Source: Deinococcus actinosclerus (GTDB lineage: Bacteria > Deinococcota > Deinococci > Deinococcales > Deinococcaceae). From it: a DNA stretch of 64,000 bases. Location of the stretch: positions 251,501-315,500 of the forward strand of contig NZ_CP013910.1 in assembly GCF_001507665.1 (NCBI RefSeq), given 5' to 3'. A program made the position numbers and the translations under genes. This document shows, one piece after another, positions 17,579 through 28,433 of this stretch; the first letter of the stretch is position 1, and every line of letters starts with the position of its first letter. The notes under the pieces were generated by a model. That model did no database searches and was not told the DNA's origin. It was given only the letters and a program-made list of their open reading frames with translations.

Positions 17579-19761
17579 CTACGGCAGGGTGAGGGTGGCC
17601 TTCCCGTCCCCGGCGATCAGGGTGTAAGCGCCGGGCAGGAGCTGCCACGCGCCGGGGCCGTAGGCGTCGCCCACCCAGCTGCTCAGGCGCTCGCGGGAGA
17701 CGGTGACCTGCACGGCGCGGCTCTCGCCGGGCTTCAGGACCGCGCGCAGCACCCCGACCGGGCGCGAGGTGGCCTGCAGGGCGCCGCTGGCGGGCAGGCT
17801 GGCGCGCAGCAGCACCGTCACGGTGCCCGCCTTCTCACCCGTATTCGTCAGGGTGGCCTGCGCGGTCATGCCGTCCGGGGCGGGGGTGACGGTCAGGTCA
17901 CGCGCGACGCTGGTCGTGTAGTCCAGCCCGTACCCGAGCGGGTACAGCGGCAGCGGTGTCTCGCCGGCGCCCTCGGCGGGGCGGTCGCTCCAGAGGCCCA
18001 CCTGGGTCAGGCTATCCGGCCACGTGAACGGCAGGCGGCCCGGGAAGCCCGCGCGGCCGTACAGCGCGTCGGCCAGGGCGGCGCCGCCCTGCGTGCCGGG
18101 CAGGTACGCCATGACCAGCCCTGACAGGCGCGACTGCATGTCGGCGGGGAGGATCAGGGGCCGCCCGGCCATCAGGACCGCCACGACGGGTGTCCCGGTG
18201 GCGAGCAGGTCGCGCAGCAGCGTGATCTGCCCGTCCGGCAGGCTCAGCGCGGGGTTGTTCGCCTGCCACTCCGCGCCGGGCGCCTCGCCGACCGCGACGA
18301 CGATCACGTCCGCGCCCTTCGCGGCGGTCAGCAGTTGCGGGCGTTTGGTCTCCGGCAGGGCGCTGACGGTCACGCCCGCCGGGGCCGACGCCTTCAGCGC
18401 GGGGGCCAGCGTGGCGACCTTCGGCACGTCCGGCACGTTGCCCTTGCCGACGCCCTGCCAGTTCACGCTCCAGCCGCCCAGCTGGATGGCGGCGCTGTCC
18501 ATCGCGGGCCCGGTGACGAGCACGCGGCCTTTACGGATCGGCAGGGTATCCGCCGGGTTCTCCAGCAGCGTCAGGGTGGCCGCCGCCGCCCGCTTGGCGA
18601 GGTCGCGGTGGTCGCCCAGCACGCCACTGCCGGTCAGTGGGGCGTCGAGCAGGCCCAGCCGCGCCTTGAAGGTCAGGACGCGCAGGGTCGCCTCGGCCAG
18701 GCGGGCCTCGCTGACCAGTCCGCTCTGCACGGCCTCGCGCAGGGCGTTCTGGTACGCCTCGACGCTGTTCGGGACCATGTACACGTCGATGCCTGCGTTC
18801 ACGCTGGCCGCCGCTGCCCGCACCAGATCGGTGTGGGTGCGGTAGGTCGTGATCAGCCGCTCGATGTCGTTCCAGTCGCTGACGAGCAGGCCCCCGAAGC
18901 CCAGTTCGCCGCGCAGCAGGTCCGTCAGCAGCGCGCGCGAGGCGTGCACGGGCACGCCGTTCACGCTGCCGCTGTTCGCCATGACGCTCAGCGCCCCGGC
19001 GCGGATGCCCGCGCGGAAGGGCGGCAGGACCACCTCGTGCAGGGCGCGGGCGCTGATCTCGGCGTTCGCGCGGTCCAGCCCCAGGCTGGGCAGCCCGTAC
19101 CCGGTGAAGTGCTTCAGGGTGGCCGCCACGCCACCGGCTTGCAGGCCGTCCACGGCGGCCCCCACCTGATCAGCGACCAGCCACGGGGACTCCCCGAAGG
19201 TCTCGTAGAAGCGGCCCCAGCGGGGGTCACGGCCCACGTCCGCGACCGGGGCGAACGTCCAGCCCATGTTCAGGGCGCGCATGTCCTGGGCGGTCGCCAG
19301 GGCCACCTCGCGCGTCAGGGCCGGGTCGAAGGCGGCGCCCAGGCCCAGGTTGTGCGGGTAGAGGATCGCGGCGGGGACGTTGTTCACGCCGTGCACCGCG
19401 TCCGTCCCGAACACCGCCGGGAGATTCGCGGGGTTGTTCGCGCGGCCCAGCGCGTCCAGGCGGGCCAGGAAGTCCGCCCAGCCGCGCGGTGTGTTCGGTT
19501 GCGGCGCGTCCCCCCGCCGTTCAGGAGCGTGCCGGGCCGCAGGGCGCGGAAGGTGGCGTCCGCGTCCGTGCGGAGGGGCGCGCTGCGGCTCCCCTCGGTG
19601 AAGCGGAACACGTGCGCCATGCTGACCTGCCCGATCCGGTCCTCCAGGTTCAGGCGCGGGAGGAGCGCGCGGGCCTGCGCCTCGGCCGCCGCCTGATCCG
19701 TCAGGGCGCCCGCGTGCGCGGCCAGCGCGGCGGTCAGCAGCGCCAGGACAGGGCGCCTCAC
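17579..19761 (-). pseudogene. Glycoside hydrolase family 3 beta-glucosidase/xylosidase, frameshifted near the N-terminus
   Basis: An exported GH3 enzyme that would release glucose or xylose from beta-linked oligosaccharides. The main part from 19414 down has TDAVHGVNN, MGWTFAPVADVGRDPRWGR, the KHFTGYG loop and the nucleophile in LLVSDWNDIERL, then the second alpha/beta domain and a C-terminal fibronectin-like domain. The signal peptide and N-terminal segment (RPVLALLTAALAAHAG, EDRIGQVSMAHVFRF) lie in another frame. One extra G in the tract at 19510-19515 joins them as LLNGGGDAPQPNTPRGW. The GTG at 19761 overlaps the GH43 stop. It is last in the lacI operon. Confidence 0.85.
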
Positions 19762-21413
19762 GCGGTTTCCCCCTCGGTGTACTCGGCCCAGTGGAAGGTC
19801 GCCTCGCGGCGCTCGCCGCTCAGGTCCTGGCAGGTCAGGGCCAGGAACGTCCCGGTGAAGCTCAGGCCGCCGCAGTGCTCGTCGCTCAGCAGACCCGCGC
19901 TGAACGCCGGCCCAACGGGCGTCCATCCGCCCCCCGCCACCTGATACGCGAAGCCGAAGGTGTCGCCGCGGTAGCGGACCTCCAGCCCCACGCGGCCCGA
20001 TTCGCCCAGCGGGACGTCCTGGGTCAGGTGCTCGCGGTACACGCCGTTCTCGCAGCTCGTGACGTTCAGCGCGCGGCCCGCCGCCTCGTCCCGGCTGACG
20101 CGCGCGTACACCCAGTTGCGGCTGTCGTAGTACGCGCACACGCCCGCCATCTGCTGAAAGTCACGCGGGTCGAAGCTCAGTTCGGTCCGCAGCCGCCCGT
20201 ACAGGCTCTGGAGGCGGCGGCCCACCAGCGCCACGTGGTGACGGCTCATCAGCGCCTCGCGGCCCGGCAGGACCAGCCCGCCCTCAATCAGGCGCACGCC
20301 CAGCTCGGCGGCGGGGGCGCGCAGCGTCAGCCACTCGGGGCGCAGCGCCTCGCCCCGGAAGTCGTCGCGGGCAGGCACCTCGGGCCAGGGGTGCGGCGGC
20401 AGCGCGGGCAGCGTGGCGTGCAGCGCCGGGTGGTGCCCGCCCCCCGTCAGGCGCGGCCACTCGCCCCCCGGCCAGTCCAGGCCCTGCACTGCCGTCTCGC
20501 GGCCCAGCGGGCACTCGCCGCGCGGGGTCAGGGGGCGGCCGCACAGGTGCGCCATCACCCACCGTCCGTCCGGGGTGTCGGTCAGGCTGGCGTGCCCGGC
20601 CTTCTGGATGGGCAGGCCGGGGTCGTCCACCGCCGTGAGCAGCGGGTTGTGGGGGTGAACCTCGTACGGCCCGAGCAGCTCGCGCGAGCGGGCCAGGGTC
20701 ACGGCGTGCTCCCAGCTCGTGCCGCCCTCGGCGGTCAGCAGGTAGTACCAGCCGTCCTTCTTATAGACGTGCGGGCCTTCCGTGACCTTCAGGTGGGTGC
20801 CGGTGAAGATGGTCGTGCGCGGGCCCACCAGCCGCCCCTCGGCCGGGCTGTACTCCTGCGCCACGATCCCCGCGAAGGGGTTGCGGCCCGCGCGGTGGTC
20901 CCACCGCATGTTCAGCAGCCACTTGCGCCCGTCCCCGCCCTCCGCGACGTCGTGGAAGAGGCTGGGGTCGAAGCCGCTGGAGTTCAGGTACACCGGCTCA
21001 CTCCAGGGCCCCTCGATCTCAGGCGCCGTGACCAGGTAGTTGTGACTGTCCTTGAACGGCTCGGTGATCCCCCAGCTTTTGACGTCGGTGTAGATCAGGT
21101 GGAACTGCTCCCCGTCGTGCGACAGACACGGCGCCCAGATGCCGCCCGAGTCGGCGTTCCCGCGCATGTCCAGCTGCGACAGCCGGCTCAATGGCCGCGC
21201 CGCCAGCCGCCAGTGCACCAGATCCCGCGAGTGGGAGATCGCCACGCCCGGGTACCACTGGAAGGTGCTCGTCGCCAGGTAGTAGTCCTCCCCGACGCGC
21301 AGGAGACTGGGGTCCGGGTGGAAGCCCGGCAGGACCGGGTTCGTGACCGTCACCGTGGCGGGCGCCGGGGCGGTTCCCGCAGTGGGCTGGGCCGCCGCGA
21401 GGGTGTCCGTCAC
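19758..21413 (-). CDS. Glycoside hydrolase family 43 beta-xylosidase/arabinofuranosidase
   Basis: A 551-residue cytosolic enzyme with a five-bladed propeller. Catalytic residues are visible: the base Asp in GFHPDPSLL, the pKa-modulating Asp in SSGFDPSLFHD, and the acid Glu in VTEGPHVYKKDGWYYLL. A C-terminal GH43_C2 beta-sandwich follows (DDFRGEALRPEWLTLR, later SFTGTFLALTCQDL). It most likely trims non-reducing xylose from xylo-oligosaccharides. The GTG at 21413 overlaps the GH1 stop and its own stop overlaps the GH3 start, so translation is coupled through three hydrolases. Confidence 0.9.
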   Translation of the reverse strand: MTDTLAAAQPTAGTAPAPATVTVTNPVLPGFHPDPSLLRVGEDYYLATSTFQWYPGVAISHSRDLVHWRLAARPLSRLSQLDMRGNADSGGIWAPCLSHDGEQFHLIYTDVKSWGITEPFKDSHNYLVTAPEIEGPWSEPVYLNSSGFDPSLFHDVAEGGDGRKWLLNMRWDHRAGRNPFAGIVAQEYSPAEGRLVGPRTTIFTGTHLKVTEGPHVYKKDGWYYLLTAEGGTSWEHAVTLARSRELLGPYEVHPHNPLLTAVDDPGLPIQKAGHASLTDTPDGRWVMAHLCGRPLTPRGECPLGRETAVQGLDWPGGEWPRLTGGGHHPALHATLPALPPHPWPEVPARDDFRGEALRPEWLTLRAPAAELGVRLIEGGLVLPGREALMSRHHVALVGRRLQSLYGRLRTELSFDPRDFQQMAGVCAYYDSRNWVYARVSRDEAAGRALNVTSCENGVYREHLTQDVPLGESGRVGLEVRYRGDTFGFAYQVAGGGWTPVGPAFSAGLLSDEHCGGLSFTGTFLALTCQDLSGERREATFHWAEYTEGETA

Positions 21414-22786
21414 GCGCCGACCGCCTGCCCCGCGCGCGCCAGGAAGTCCCGGTACGTGCGCCCCGACAGTTTCGGCGTGCGCACCTGCGTGTCGAAGTTC
21501 ACGTGCACGATCCCGAAGCGCTTGTCGTACCCCTCTGCCCACTCGAAGTTGTCCATCAGTGACCACGCGAAGTACCCGGCGACCTTCGCGCCGCGCGCCA
21601 GGGCCTCCTGCGTCGCCGCGAGGTGCTCGGTGAGGTACTGGGTGCGTTCCAGGTCGTTCACGTTCCCGTCCTCGTCCGCGACGTCCGGGTAGGTGCTGCC
21701 GTTCTCGGTGATGTAGATCGCGTCCGGCGCGTAGTCCTGTTGCAGCCGCACGAGCAGGTCGGTCAGGCTGTCCGGCGCGACCTCCCAGTCGAAGCCCGTG
21801 TACGCGCTGCCCTCGGGGCGGATCTGCCGGGCGTGCAGGAACCCCTCGCCGGGCGCGTCCTGCCCCACCGCGCGCGAGTACATGTTCACGCCCAGGAAGT
21901 CGGTGGGCTGCCCCATCAGTTCGGTGTCGCCGGGCAGCACCAGCCCCTGCGCCTGCGGGCTCAGGTCGCCCAGCAGGTCCACCATGTCCTGCGGGTAGCC
22001 GCGCCCGTACACCGGGTCCAGGTACCAGCGGTTCTGGAAGCCGTCCATGCGGTACGCGGCGGCGCGGTCGGCGGGCGTGTCCGTCGCGGGGTACGTGTGG
22101 TGGAGGTTCAGGGTGATGCCCGCCTGCGCGCCCGGCGCCTGCCCGCGGATGGCCTGCATGGCCCGCCCGTGCCCGACGAGCAGGTGGTGCGTGGCGGCGA
22201 AACTGGCCCGCAGGTCGTGCCGGCCCGGCGCGTGAATGCCGATGCCGTAGCCCAGGTACGCCGAGCACCACGGCTCGTTCAGCGTGATGAAGTGCTTCAC
22301 GCGGTCTCCCAGCGCCGCCGCGACGACCGCCGAGTACGTCCCGAAGGCCTCGGCGGTGCCGCGCACGGTCCAGCCGCCCTCGTCTTCCAGGGTCTGCGGG
22401 AGGTCCCAGTGGTACAGCGTCGCCCAGGGCGTGATGCCGCGCGTGAGCAGCCCGTCCACGAGCCGCTGGTAGAAGTCCAGGCCCGCCTGGTTCACCGCGC
22501 CGCGCCCGTGCGGCAGGATGCGCGGCCAGGAGACGCTGAAGCGGTAGGCGTTCACGCCCAGGTCGCGGATCAGGTCCAGGTCACTGTCCAGGCGGTGGTA
22601 GTGGTCGCAGGCGACATCGCCGGTGTCCCCGCCGCGCACCTTGCCGGGCGTGCGGCAGAAGGTGTCCCAGATGCTGGGGCCCTTGCCGTCCTCGCGGGGC
22701 GCGCCCTCGATCTGGTAGGAACTCGTGGCGACACCCCAGGTGAAACGGGCGGGGAAACGGGCAGGATCGGGGATGCGGTTGCTCAT
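21410..22786 (-). CDS. Glycoside hydrolase family 1 beta-glucosidase
   Basis: A 458-residue cytosolic retaining beta-glycosidase. It has the N-terminal FTWGVATSSYQIEGAPREDGKG signature region, the acid/base Glu in ITLNEPW, the nucleophile Glu in YITENGSTY, and WSLMDNFEWAEGYDKRFG near the C-terminus. It would hydrolyse cellobiose, xylobiose or aryl glucosides after uptake by the neighbouring ABC transporter. There is no signal peptide. It sits between the secreted GH-A hydrolase gene and GH43 in the leftward sugar operon. Confidence 0.95.
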   Translation of the reverse strand: MSNRIPDPARFPARFTWGVATSSYQIEGAPREDGKGPSIWDTFCRTPGKVRGGDTGDVACDHYHRLDSDLDLIRDLGVNAYRFSVSWPRILPHGRGAVNQAGLDFYQRLVDGLLTRGITPWATLYHWDLPQTLEDEGGWTVRGTAEAFGTYSAVVAAALGDRVKHFITLNEPWCSAYLGYGIGIHAPGRHDLRASFAATHHLLVGHGRAMQAIRGQAPGAQAGITLNLHHTYPATDTPADRAAAYRMDGFQNRWYLDPVYGRGYPQDMVDLLGDLSPQAQGLVLPGDTELMGQPTDFLGVNMYSRAVGQDAPGEGFLHARQIRPEGSAYTGFDWEVAPDSLTDLLVRLQQDYAPDAIYITENGSTYPDVADEDGNVNDLERTQYLTEHLAATQEALARGAKVAGYFAWSLMDNFEWAEGYDKRFGIVHVNFDTQVRTPKLSGRTYRDFLARAGQAVGA

Positions 22787-22824
22787 GTGGAACTCCAGGG
22801 GTGAGGCAGGGGAGAGGAGGGCGG

Positions 22825-24084
22825 TCAGGGCGCGCGCCGGAAGACGACGCGGGTGACGCTCTGGGGCGGCAGGGTCAAGGGTCGGATGATGTTCAGGGCG
22901 GAGGGGAAGGTGCCCGCGTCCACGCCTGCCGGGGTGACGGTCTTCGCGCCGATGACCTGCCAGCCGTCCAGCTGCGCGGTCAGCGGCAGGGTCCCGGCAC
23001 TGGTGTTCAGGGCCAGCAGGGTCAGGCGGTCACCGTCGGTGGCGGCGTGCAGCCACACGCGCGGGTCGTCGCCCGTCACGGGGAAGCTCTGGCCGCGCAA
23101 CTGGGCCGCCTCGCGCAGCGCGCCGTATCCGAAGCGCGGGAAGGTGGCATCGTCCAGCAGCCCGTGATTCCCGACGCCCATCAGCGCGAAGTACGCGGGG
23201 CGGACCCCGGCCTCCAGGAAGCGCAGCGTGGCCTCGGTCGCCCACAGGCCGCCCAGCGCGTCGCTGAGGTGCCGGGCGCGGTCGGTGCGCCACGACAGCG
23301 CGAACTCGGTCACGGCCAGCTTCAGCTCGCGGGCCTGCGCGGTGGGGTTGGTGGCCGGGTCGGCCCACAGCTCGCGCAGGTGCGCCACGCTGCCGGTCAC
23401 GCGCTCGATGCTCGCCAGGGCGGCCTCGTCGGTCGCGCCGCCGTCGGTGGGGTACAGGTGGTACGTGACCAGATCGAAGGCGTCCGCGCACCCGCGCAGC
23501 ACCTCGTCCAGGAACGCGCCGGGGTTGCTCGTGGCGGGCCCGGCAACGCGCGCCTGCGGGTCTGCGGCCAGGATCGCCGCGCGCTGTGCCCGCACAGTGG
23601 CGCAGTACCGCGTGGGCGTCCAGCTGGGGTCGCTGCGGTTCGTGGCGTACAGGTCGGGTTCGTTCCCGATCTCCCAGTACGCCACGCGCAGCCCCAGCTC
23701 GCGGGCGTCCCGCACGGCCTGCGCGGCATCCTCCGGCGCGGCGCGGCCCACGCCGCCGCGCGTGAACACGCGGGTCTGCACGATCAGGTCCGGCTGCCCC
23801 AGCAGCGTCCAGTTGGTCTTCAGGGTCTGGAGGGCCGCGCGGGTCAGGTCGTTCTCGTCCCCGACGTTCCCGCCGGGCCAGCGCAGCAGCGCGGGCCGCA
23901 GGGCGCGCAGTTCGGGGAGCGCTTCCACGACCGGCATCCAGTTCCCCAGGTTGAAGCCCGGCCCACCCAGCAGCGGTCCGCCCAGGGGGCGGCCTTCACC
24001 GGGGGCGGGCGTGACGGTCACGGCCTGCCCCGCCCCGGCCAGGGCGGCCAGGGCGAAGGTCAGGGCGGGCAGGGCGCGGCGCAC
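22825..24084 (-). CDS. Secreted clan GH-A glycoside hydrolase
   Basis: A 419-residue exported protein with signal peptide MRRALPALTFALAALAGAGQA. It has TIM-barrel glycosidase features: LLRWPGGNVGDEN, the acid/base Glu in VAYWEIGNEPDLYATN, FDLVTYHLYPTDGG, and a likely nucleophile Glu in LAVTEFALSW. A small beta-sandwich ends the protein. The pattern is closest to GH51/GH39-type arabinofuranosidases or xylosidases, but the exact family is not certain. As the only secreted hydrolase beside GH3, it probably shortens polysaccharide before import. It starts 4 bp after the permease stop, in the same operon. Confidence 0.7.
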   Translation of the reverse strand: MRRALPALTFALAALAGAGQAVTVTPAPGEGRPLGGPLLGGPGFNLGNWMPVVEALPELRALRPALLRWPGGNVGDENDLTRAALQTLKTNWTLLGQPDLIVQTRVFTRGGVGRAAPEDAAQAVRDARELGLRVAYWEIGNEPDLYATNRSDPSWTPTRYCATVRAQRAAILAADPQARVAGPATSNPGAFLDEVLRGCADAFDLVTYHLYPTDGGATDEAALASIERVTGSVAHLRELWADPATNPTAQARELKLAVTEFALSWRTDRARHLSDALGGLWATEATLRFLEAGVRPAYFALMGVGNHGLLDDATFPRFGYGALREAAQLRGQSFPVTGDDPRVWLHAATDGDRLTLLALNTSAGTLPLTAQLDGWQVIGAKTVTPAGVDAGTFPSALNIIRPLTLPPQSVTRVVFRRAP

Positions 24085-24088
24085 GGCT

Positions 24089-24981
<893 letters not shown>

Positions 24982-24985
<4 letters not shown>

Positions 24986-25923
24986 CGGCGGCCTCCGTCG
25001 CGGGAGAAGAGGTAGTTGTTCAGCATGCTCAGCGCGAAGATCGCCAGGAACAGCAGCCAGCTCATGGCGCTGGCGTAGCCCATGTCCAGGTCGCGGAAGG
25101 CGGTGTTGAAGATGTGCATGGCGCTCGTCAGGCCCGCGCCACCGCTGCCGCCGCCGTCATTGAGGAGCATGAACGGTTCCTCGAACAGCTGCATGCTGCC
25201 CACGATGGTCAGGGTGAAGGCGTAGAACATCATGGGCCGCAGCAGCGGCAGCGTGATGTACCAGAATTTCTGCCACCCATTCGCACCGTCCACCGTGGCG
25301 GCCTCGTAGACGTCCTCGCTGATGGCCTGCAGGCCCGAGAGGTACAGCACGGTGTTCCACCCGACGTAGCGCCAGAAGACCACGGCCGCGACCGAGTACG
25401 GCACCATGTTCGGGTCGCCCAGCCAGCGCACCGGGTCCAGGCCCACCAGGCCGCCCAGGTAGTTCAGGATGCCCAGCCGCTCGGAGTACAGCGTGGCGAA
25501 CACGATGGCGATCGCCACGGCGTTCGTGATGTACGGCAGGAACAGGATGGTGCTGAACGCGCCCTGGAAGCGGCGCAGGCTGTGGTGGATAATGAACGCC
25601 AGCGGCAGCGCCACGAGGTGCTGCGGAATGCCGGACAGCAGCCCGATCCAGACGGTGTTCTTCAGGGATTTCCAGAACATGTCCGTGGGGCCCAGGGCCA
25701 GCTGGAAGTTCTCGAAGCCCACGAATTTCCAGTTGCCGACCCCGTCGAGCGGGCTCCACAGGTGGAAGGCCAGGAACAGGCTGAACAGCAGCGGGAACAG
25801 CCCGAACACGGCGAACAGGAGGAAGAACGGGCTGACGAACAGGTACGGCGCGAAGCGCTGCTGGAAGCGGGTATAGCTCCAGGGCGCGCGTGGCGGGGCA
25901 GCGGTCGGGGTGCGCTGTGACAT
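24982..25923 (-). CDS. Carbohydrate ABC transporter permease (MalF/LacF-like)
   Basis: A 313-residue inner-membrane permease with six helices. PYLFVSPFFLLFAVFGLFPLLFSL is the first membrane segment, and the EAA loop reads YEAATVDGANGWQKFWYITLPLLRP. It pairs with the downstream MalG-like permease and the upstream binding protein. The gap to the binding-protein gene is 76 bp. Context with GH1, GH43 and GH3 points to xylo- or gluco-oligosaccharides as cargo. Confidence 0.92.
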
Positions 25924-25999
25924 GCGGGACGTCCTTGCGTGAACGCGGGGGGCGCGCTGGCCGGCGGTGACCGGCGCGCGTCCCCCCGGGGGCGGGGTG

Positions 26000-27247
26000 T
26001 CAGCGGGCGCGGCGCGCGATCTGGGCGCGGGCGTCGGCGAGCGCCTGCTTGATGTCCTTGCCCTGTTCGAGGACGTTGGTCAGCTCGGTCTGGAGAATCT
26101 GATCGGCGACCGAGTCGTACTTGTTCACGTCGATGGGCTGGGTCTTGGCGGCGGCGTCACGCCACAGCACGCGGGCCTTCTGGCCGCCGAGGAACTCGAC
26201 GGGTTCGCTGAAGGCCTTGTCCTTCTGCGCGGCGATCAGGGCGGGGAAGGCCCCGTTGTCCTCGAAGGCGGTGATCTGCGACTGCTGGTTGAGGGTCATG
26301 AACTTGATGAATTCCCAGGCCCACTGCTTGTTCTTGGCCTTGCTGGGAATGCCGTAGAAGCTGCCGCCCCAGGAGGCGAAGCCCTTCTCGGGGAGGTTCT
26401 GCACGCGCCACAGGCCCTTGGTGTCGGGGGCCATCCAGTTCTGCAGGGCGCCCTGGAGCCACGCGCCGCTGAACTGCGTGGCGACGGTGCCCTTCTTGAA
26501 GGCGTCGTACCACTCGTTGCTCCACTCGCCGATCTTGGCGTCCAGGCCGGCGTCGCGGACCTGCTTGGCGAGGGTCATGGCGCGCACGAAGCGGGCGCTG
26601 TCAGGCCCGACGAGGAGGTTGTTCTGCTTGTCGAAGTAGATGCCCTCGCCGGCCTTGAGGTTGGTGCGGATGATGAGGTTGTACACCGAGGCGGCGGTGT
26701 TCACGAGGTACGCGCCGGTCTTCTGCTTGATCTTCTTGCCGGACGCGATGTAGTTTTCCCAGCTGCTCTGCATGGTCAGGGGGTTCACGCCGGCCTTGTC
26801 GAGCACGTCCTTGCGGTAGAAGAAGGTGCCGGGGCCGATGTCGGTGGGCATGGCGATGAAGCGCCCGTCGGGGCCGGTGGCCTGCGCGATGGTGAAGGGC
26901 GTGAAGAGCTTCTTGTACTGCGCGGCGTTGTAGGGGGCGCTGTTCAGGTTCTCCAGGCCCTGGCCTTCGGCGAACTTGCCGACGTAGCCGATCTCGATGG
27001 CCATGACGTCCGGGAGGCCCTGGCCGGTGGCGAGCGCGGTGGTCATGGCGTTGTGGTGGTCGGCGAACTGCTGGGCCTGGAGGTTGATGGTGACGTTGGG
27101 GTGCAGTTTCGTCCAGGCGGGCAGGATGGCCTTGATGGCGCTGTCCAGGCTGGGGAAGGCCGCGACGGTCAGCGTGACTTTCTCCTGGGCGTGGGCGGTG
27201 CCGAGCAGCAGGGCGGTGGCGAGGGCGAACGCGGCGGTTTGTTTCAT
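26000..27247 (-). CDS. Extracellular sugar-binding protein of an ABC importer
   Basis: A 415-residue periplasmic solute-binding protein of the family 1 (MalE-like) type. Signal peptide MKQTAAFALATALLLGTAHAQ is clear, and there is no lipobox Cys. Characteristic segments include LTVAAFPSLDSAIKAILPAW, DVMAIEIGYVGKFAEGQGL and QWAWEFIKFMTLNQQSQ. It captures oligosaccharides for the two permeases that follow. GGAGGT lies just before the ATG, and a perfect LacI-type operator sits at 27265-27282, directly in front of the ribosome site. Confidence 0.92.
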   Translation of the reverse strand: MKQTAAFALATALLLGTAHAQEKVTLTVAAFPSLDSAIKAILPAWTKLHPNVTINLQAQQFADHHNAMTTALATGQGLPDVMAIEIGYVGKFAEGQGLENLNSAPYNAAQYKKLFTPFTIAQATGPDGRFIAMPTDIGPGTFFYRKDVLDKAGVNPLTMQSSWENYIASGKKIKQKTGAYLVNTAASVYNLIIRTNLKAGEGIYFDKQNNLLVGPDSARFVRAMTLAKQVRDAGLDAKIGEWSNEWYDAFKKGTVATQFSGAWLQGALQNWMAPDTKGLWRVQNLPEKGFASWGGSFYGIPSKAKNKQWAWEFIKFMTLNQQSQITAFEDNGAFPALIAAQKDKAFSEPVEFLGGQKARVLWRDAAAKTQPIDVNKYDSVADQILQTELTNVLEQGKDIKQALADARAQIARRAR

Positions 27248-27264
27248 GGTGACCTCCAGGTCGG

Positions 27265-27282
27265 TTTGAAAGCGCTTTCAAA
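27265..27282 (-). promoter_or_regulatory. LacI-family operator before the binding-protein gene
   Basis: TTTGAAAGCGCTTTCAAA is a perfect 18-bp palindrome with the central CG typical of LacI/GalR operators. It lies 18 bp upstream of the binding-protein start codon. A related site occurs at 28419-28432. Confidence 0.85.
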
Positions 27283-27327
27283 GTGGGTGTGGACGGGGGA
27301 GGGGTGGCACTCAACCATCCGGGGTGC

Positions 27328-28344
27328 TCACGGCCTCACCCCCTGCGCGGGCGGCGCGGTCGATTCCCGCACCACCAGTTCCGGTTCGAACACCTGACGC
27401 GCCACCGGCTGACCGTCGAGCAGGTTCAGGGCCTCGCGGGCGGCCGTCACGCCGATGTCGTAGATCGCCTGGCGCACCGTCGTCAGCGGCGGCGTCATCA
27501 GGGACGAGGTGAACACGTCGTCGAAGCCCGTCAGGGACACGTCCCCGGGCACGTTCACGCCCCGGCGGTACAGCGCCAGGCGCGCGCCCAGCGCCATCTG
27601 GTCGTTGGCGCACACCAGGGCCGTGAACGGCACCCCGGCATTCAGGATCGCCTCGGCGGCCTCCAGGCCACCTTCCTCGGTGTAGCGGCCCACCTGGATC
27701 AGTTCGGGGGGGACGGTCACGCCGTGCGCCCCGAGGTAGTCCAGGAAGGCCACGCGGCGTTCCATGGCGTCCTGCTGCCGCTCGGCGCCGCTGATGTACG
27801 CGAACTGCCGGTGTCCCAGGTCGAGCAGGTGCCGCGCGACCTGCTGCATGGCCTTGGTGTTGTCCAGCACGATGCAGCTGTGATCCAGGCCGCGTACGTC
27901 GCGGCCCACCGCGATCAGCGGCACCCGCCGCGCCACGTGCGTCAGGATCTGGTCGTCGAGGATGCCGCCCATCATGATCACGGCGTCCACCCGGCGGGCC
28001 AGCAGCAGGTCCAGCGCCTCCTGCTCACGCTCGGTGCGCCACTGCCCGCTGATCACGATGGGGTGGTAGGGCGTGTCGTTCAGGGCCGCCTCGATCCCGG
28101 CCAGCGCCTCGCCGTAGAAGGTGGAGTTCAGGGTGGGGGTGATCACGCCGATGGTCAGGCTGCGCCCGCCGGCCAGGGCCTGCGCCTGCGGGTTGGGGCG
28201 GTAATTCAGGCGGGTGATGACGGATTCGACACGGGCGCGTTTTTCTGGCGTCACGTTGGCCGTGCCGTTCAGAATGCGTGACACGGTGCTGGGCGACACG
28301 CCCGCCTCCCGCGCCACCTGCGCCAGGGTGACTGCTTCCATCAT
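27328..28344 (-). CDS. LacI-family transcriptional regulator
   Basis: A 338-residue repressor. The N-terminal helix-turn-helix and hinge read VTLAQVAREAGVSPSTVSRILNGTANVTPEKRARV, followed by a periplasmic-binding-like effector domain (SLTIGVITPTLNSTFYGEALAGIE). Operators at 27265-27282 and 28419-28432 indicate that it controls the downstream transporter/hydrolase genes and itself, with an oligosaccharide or monosaccharide as inducer. Two adjacent ATGs exist (28344, 28341); AGGAG lies upstream of both. It is divergent from the ROK-xylBA operon. Confidence 0.93.
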   Translation of the reverse strand: MMEAVTLAQVAREAGVSPSTVSRILNGTANVTPEKRARVESVITRLNYRPNPQAQALAGGRSLTIGVITPTLNSTFYGEALAGIEAALNDTPYHPIVISGQWRTEREQEALDLLLARRVDAVIMMGGILDDQILTHVARRVPLIAVGRDVRGLDHSCIVLDNTKAMQQVARHLLDLGHRQFAYISGAERQQDAMERRVAFLDYLGAHGVTVPPELIQVGRYTEEGGLEAAEAILNAGVPFTALVCANDQMALGARLALYRRGVNVPGDVSLTGFDDVFTSSLMTPPLTTVRQAIYDIGVTAAREALNLLDGQPVARQVFEPELVVRESTAPPAQGVRP

Positions 28345-28404
28345 GGGTGCTCCTGCAAGTCAGGCCGGTTGCCTGCTCGGTGAAGAGAAGATTGAGATGC
28401 CCGG

Positions 28405-28433
28405 AGCGTACTCCTGACTGAAAGCGCTGTCAA
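28405..28433 (-). promoter_or_regulatory. lacI-gene promoter with overlapping operator
   Basis: On the minus strand TTGACA (28428-28433) and TACGCT (28405-28410) are separated by 17 bp. The near-palindrome TGAAAGCGCTGTCA (28419-28432) covers the -35 and part of the spacer. This predicts repression of its own gene by the LacI-type regulator. Confidence 0.8.
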
